Positions 60,439-64,000 of a DNA stretch of 64,000 bases are shown here, in pieces (position 1 is the stretch's first letter; each line of letters begins with the position of its first letter). The notes beneath the pieces are model-generated. The model was given only the letters and a program-made list of their open reading frames with translations, had not been told where the DNA came from and ran no database searches. The stretch is from Climacteris rufus (lineage: Eukaryota > Chordata > Aves > Passeriformes > Climacteridae), in assembly GCA_013398175.1 (NCBI GenBank), contig VZRZ01001244.1, positions 2,512,881 through 2,576,880 on the forward strand, in the 5' to 3' direction. The position numbers and the translations under genes are program-made.

Positions 60439-63400
60439 AATGGAGGAAATGGAAAAAAACCCCAGTCACTCTTTAATGATAAGTGAATACCTCATACCAC
60501 CTCAACTTTCTCAATGGAAAAGGCAGATTCCTGACCTAAAAATAGATCTTTACATCCCTCTTGAAGTTGTTTATGTTTCCATTATAGATTTAGAGGTGGA
60601 AGAACCACCTCCCTTTCAGTGTTTTCCTAGCTCCAATCCTTTTTGAGTTGACTGTAAGAATAAATAAAGGATGAAAAGCAGCCCTTACTACATACTAAAA
60701 ACAAAAAAGAAACATGTCAAAGTACATGGCATGACATATATACTATAAGTGTCCATTTTGTCATAATTAAATGAATTAAATAATTAAGAGATTATTTTAA
60801 TGGGAAATAATTTTCAGCATACACATTTTGCAAGACATACTTTCATGTTTGAAGACAAAATTTAAGTCATTAAAATTCTGAGGTTTGAACATACTCTTGT
60901 GTGGTTAGTTAAAAATATCTACAGAGATATAATAGAAAGCTGCCAACATGTCTCCATAGTTAGCCTTTCAGAAAGTTTTATTTTTAATAACCAGGTGAAG
61001 AAACATTAGCCACTCATGGCATCAGTGGAGTTAATTTTATGTAGCTTCAAATCCTTCATGTCCTAAGGACCTCCCATAGCCCAGCTCCTACCTTGTTCTG
61101 AAGGAAAGGAACAAATCCCTGGTATAATTCAGTGATGCATTTGTGACCCAGTGAAACTGTCAGACCACAGTTTTCTTCCAGGTGACAGCAGCTTGTAAGC
61201 TCATCTCTCCCAGGCTGCACTTCCAGAACAGGGTTCCAAAGAGATTTCAGCTGCAAGCAAATACCAATGGTCTGGAAAAGAAGACTGTTCTCTTACTAGA
61301 GAGCAGAGTCAACAGAAACAGCAGCATTCTCTAGCTACTGAAAAATGGAAAAAGATTTGCTTAGAAAGGGAACCAGTTATTCTTATGACAGTTCAGTCTG
61401 CTTCTTTCCTAGTCTCTGTAGGAATTACTATTCACTCACCTTAACAGCTACAACAGATCTGTAGCTAATCATTGCAGGCAACATGGTGCTTCCCTGTGCA
61501 ACTAAAACAATCTTCAATGTAGTGGATGTACCACATTTCAAAGTCATTACCATCCTTACCTTGTTCCAGCAGGTCATTCTTATCACATAAGAGTGGGACA
61601 GGAGGAATTCTGGATTAATTTCATGCCCTAAAATTTTTGCTGTGTTGCACTCTATTTACACTACTGGAGCCCTATTATCTTATTCTAACAACTTCTTACA
61701 TAGCTGAGGAATCATGTACCAAATCAGTAGAAAATACTGAAGTTTGATAGTAGGATGGCAGTACTAATTGATAAAATCCTGGACTTCTAGATTTTTTCTT
61801 CAGGGGGTTCACTTTAAACACCTTTTTAAGTAGCTATTTTCAATTATAAAGTTTAAAAGAGACATGAAGGAATTTAACATTTATTCACCAATTATTTTCT
61901 TTTCACTACTAATGATAACAAAATAAGGTGTTCATTACTCATGTGTCTTAATATGTAAACACCTCCCTCTGAATCTGCAACAATATTTCATTTCTGGAAG
62001 TATTGTGCATACTGCTTTCAGAGTGAAATTGTCCATGTGGGTGCAGAATGAAAAAAAAAAGAAAGGGAAAAAACAATCATTTTTCTCTTTTTCTTCTGGG
62101 CTGACACATCTCTTTCATAATTTATTTCATTAGTAATATATCACACAATATCATGTCCTTGAGGCATGGATTTGAATAAGGTTTAGCGTGGACAGGTGCT
62201 GTTTAAACATTTCCTGCCCACACACAACTCTAACACAAAGCATAGATCCTTATCTGGAGCATCCTTCTGCTTTTGCAGCTCAGTGCAAACTCTGGACTAG
62301 CAATCATCAGTGACTCTAAAATTTATCACAAAGTTTGATGATTATTTTTCTGAAGTAGTGATTAATAGAGATTATAGTGTCCTATGAAAATTGTCCATTT
62401 TTTAGGTGTCAGTCAAGGACTCTTATTAAGCTTCTTTCTCTGTCACATGCTTTTGTCAAGACCTTGTAAATGTCACATTGGCAAAACTATCAGAAGCCGT
62501 TTGATGTTCAGCACCCACACACATAATCCTTTTCCATGCTTTTTTCACTAATGGATGAATAGGCATTTCTAGGAAGCAGATAATCTCATCATACAGATGT
62601 CTAAAACAGACTGAAAAGTTTCACCCTCAAAATACCTGCTGAGCACTACTATCAAGAGATACCAAGAGATTCCCCTAGAAATTGTTTCAGACAATGATCA
62701 GGAGCTCTACTTTTTCAACTGTGATTTTTAAGCTCTAGCCTTCTGGGATGCACAGAATTAGAGCTATGATTCTTCTACTTTGTCTCTGCAAAGTCATTGA
62801 AAGATTGCCTACAGATAAAACTTAATTTCACACCAAGAATCTGAAGAGAGTTCTTGAATATAGTATTTAGAATGTACATTTTGGACTGTACGAATCAGCT
62901 GCCTGTGAGTCTGATAAGGGCAGCTGAGATGTCCCATTATGCTAAGCAGAGGCAGCCTCTGAAATTCAGTGACTGAAATCTTGCTGCTATGTCTGCAGCA
63001 CAGGCTCCTTTTTCCAGAACCTGCAGTGAACTACAGCCCTGACCAAGACAGGGACAATCCTTTAAAAGCACGGGAATCCACTGCCAGTCCTGTGTGCAAC
63101 TGCGTCAAACCATAGACATTTACTGTTTGCCCTTGATATTTATGATATTGACTGAAGAGGTGGACAAGCTTACAGAAATGATAAATAAAAAGTCAGGGAG
63201 ACTTGTCTTCTGTGGAATTTTTTCCAGTTTAGTCAAATGGGGCTCCCTGCCTCTTCCTGGCATCTGTCAGAAATTTACAAGCCAGGGTAAATTGCAGCTC
63301 TGGTTTAGCACTTCATTGTGATGCATCATTTAAAAGGTACGACAGCTTTGCAGTTTTCCAGTAACACAAGGAAAATGGAGAAAGGTTATACTTAGACTTA

Positions 63401-64000
63401 GAAAAGAGAATTTTGGTTCACCATTTGTTCTCCAAATCAAAACAGAAAAAAAAGAGAAGGAATTTTAAACAGCACTCCAATGTACAAAGCTGTTTAGCTT
63501 CTACAGATGACTTTCAGGTGGTACATCCCATGGTATTCGGGGTAGCAGAGGGGAGGAAGTGAAGAAAAGGAAAGTTAAAACATAAGAAAATTACTAGAAA
63601 AAGAAGAAAAATAAGAAAAATCCTACAAAGAGACACAAGAGACCTGAGCAAAGCCTCTTGCAGCAATGATGCTCATTGTCACTCTGGATCTCATCTACAT
63701 CCAGAGTGACAGGCAGGTGATAGTAACAGCTGAGTTATCAAAGTACACCCTTAATGAAGAAACAAGAGAAGCAAAGCAGAAATCCTTCCCTTCACCCATA
63801 ATGGGATTTAAAGTGCTATTTGAAAGGTATTGGAATCAACCCACTCAGCCAGCAGCACACCCCTACCACACAGCAAACCTGCATCCCACAGGCAGGTGTG
63901 TCCTCAGAGAAGTGACCCAGCATGAGTCTCATCTCACAATGAGAAACACAAGCCCACAGACACTGTATTAGGAACATTTCAAGGCTCATGGGGCAAACAG
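60439..64000. other. AT-rich sequence to window end, no gene recognised
   Basis: About 3.6 kb with no identifiable gene or transposon. A purine-then-pyrimidine tract at 62050-62097 can fold back on itself and purine-rich DNA lies at 63541-63640. The final 101-codon frame (63666-63971) has no supporting signal. Confidence 0.45.

Noticed and set aside
1..64000. CRISPR array, bacterial operon, rRNA or tRNA gene
   Set aside because: No regularly spaced direct repeats, no ribosome-binding-site/ORF layout and no cloverleaf-type sequence were seen. The content is clearly vertebrate.

Overview
The window looks like intergenic or deep intronic DNA from a bird nuclear genome, most likely a short-read scaffold. 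The evidence is its repeat content: many fragments of CR1 LINEs in both orientations, most with the CR1 3' tail, and avian-type endogenous retrovirus LTRs, on an AT-rich background with few CpGs. Two runs of N (7249-7294 and 48084-48238) are assembly gaps. No operon, rRNA, tRNA, CRISPR array or convincing host protein-coding gene was seen. Most longer open frames lie inside repeats or are chance frames.

Layout. 1-383: 3' end of a CR1. 3133-3596: complete solo LTR (minus strand) flanked by TTAGT. 6134-6427: unexplained open stretch, possibly an exon or pseudogene. 8543-8812: CR1 fragment, followed by an unidentified GC-richer block to about 9120. 12390-12790: unidentified GC-rich block. 14565-15545: long CR1 3' part (minus) with an internal 38-bp tandem duplication. 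21205-23950: CR1 scrap, then a truncated, broken minus-strand ERVL-like provirus (5' LTR, gag remnant, protease remnant). 24782-25656: CR1 (minus). 26093-27279: CR1 (minus) split by a 715-bp LTR with ACCAC on both sides. 28350-29330: degenerate CR1 coding region (plus). 30189-30543: CpG-rich solo LTR (plus). 31390-32075: truncated LTR (plus). 36441-36752: 312-bp solo LTR (plus) with a 6-bp target duplication. 41589-42055: LTR (minus). 47572-48673: long LTR (plus) broken by an N gap. 48990-49520 and 57930-58700: very old CR1-like remains. 60060-60438: CR1 3' end.

The repeats do not form a functional system; they record successive insertions. The nested LTR in the CR1 at 26.1-27.3 kb gives a clear relative age. 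The solo LTRs at 3.1, 26.3, 30.2 and 36.4 kb have readable ends and flanking repeats, so they are testable as dated insertions. Several AT-rich stretches without repeats (34.3-34.65, 51.8-51.96 and 55.88-56.4 kb) look like possible conserved non-coding elements, but that is only a guess without an alignment. I found no convincing new biological system. The items most worth checking are the unexplained open stretch near 6.1-6.4 kb, the GC-rich U3 tandem repeats at 26.6-26.8 kb and the well-preserved solo LTRs.
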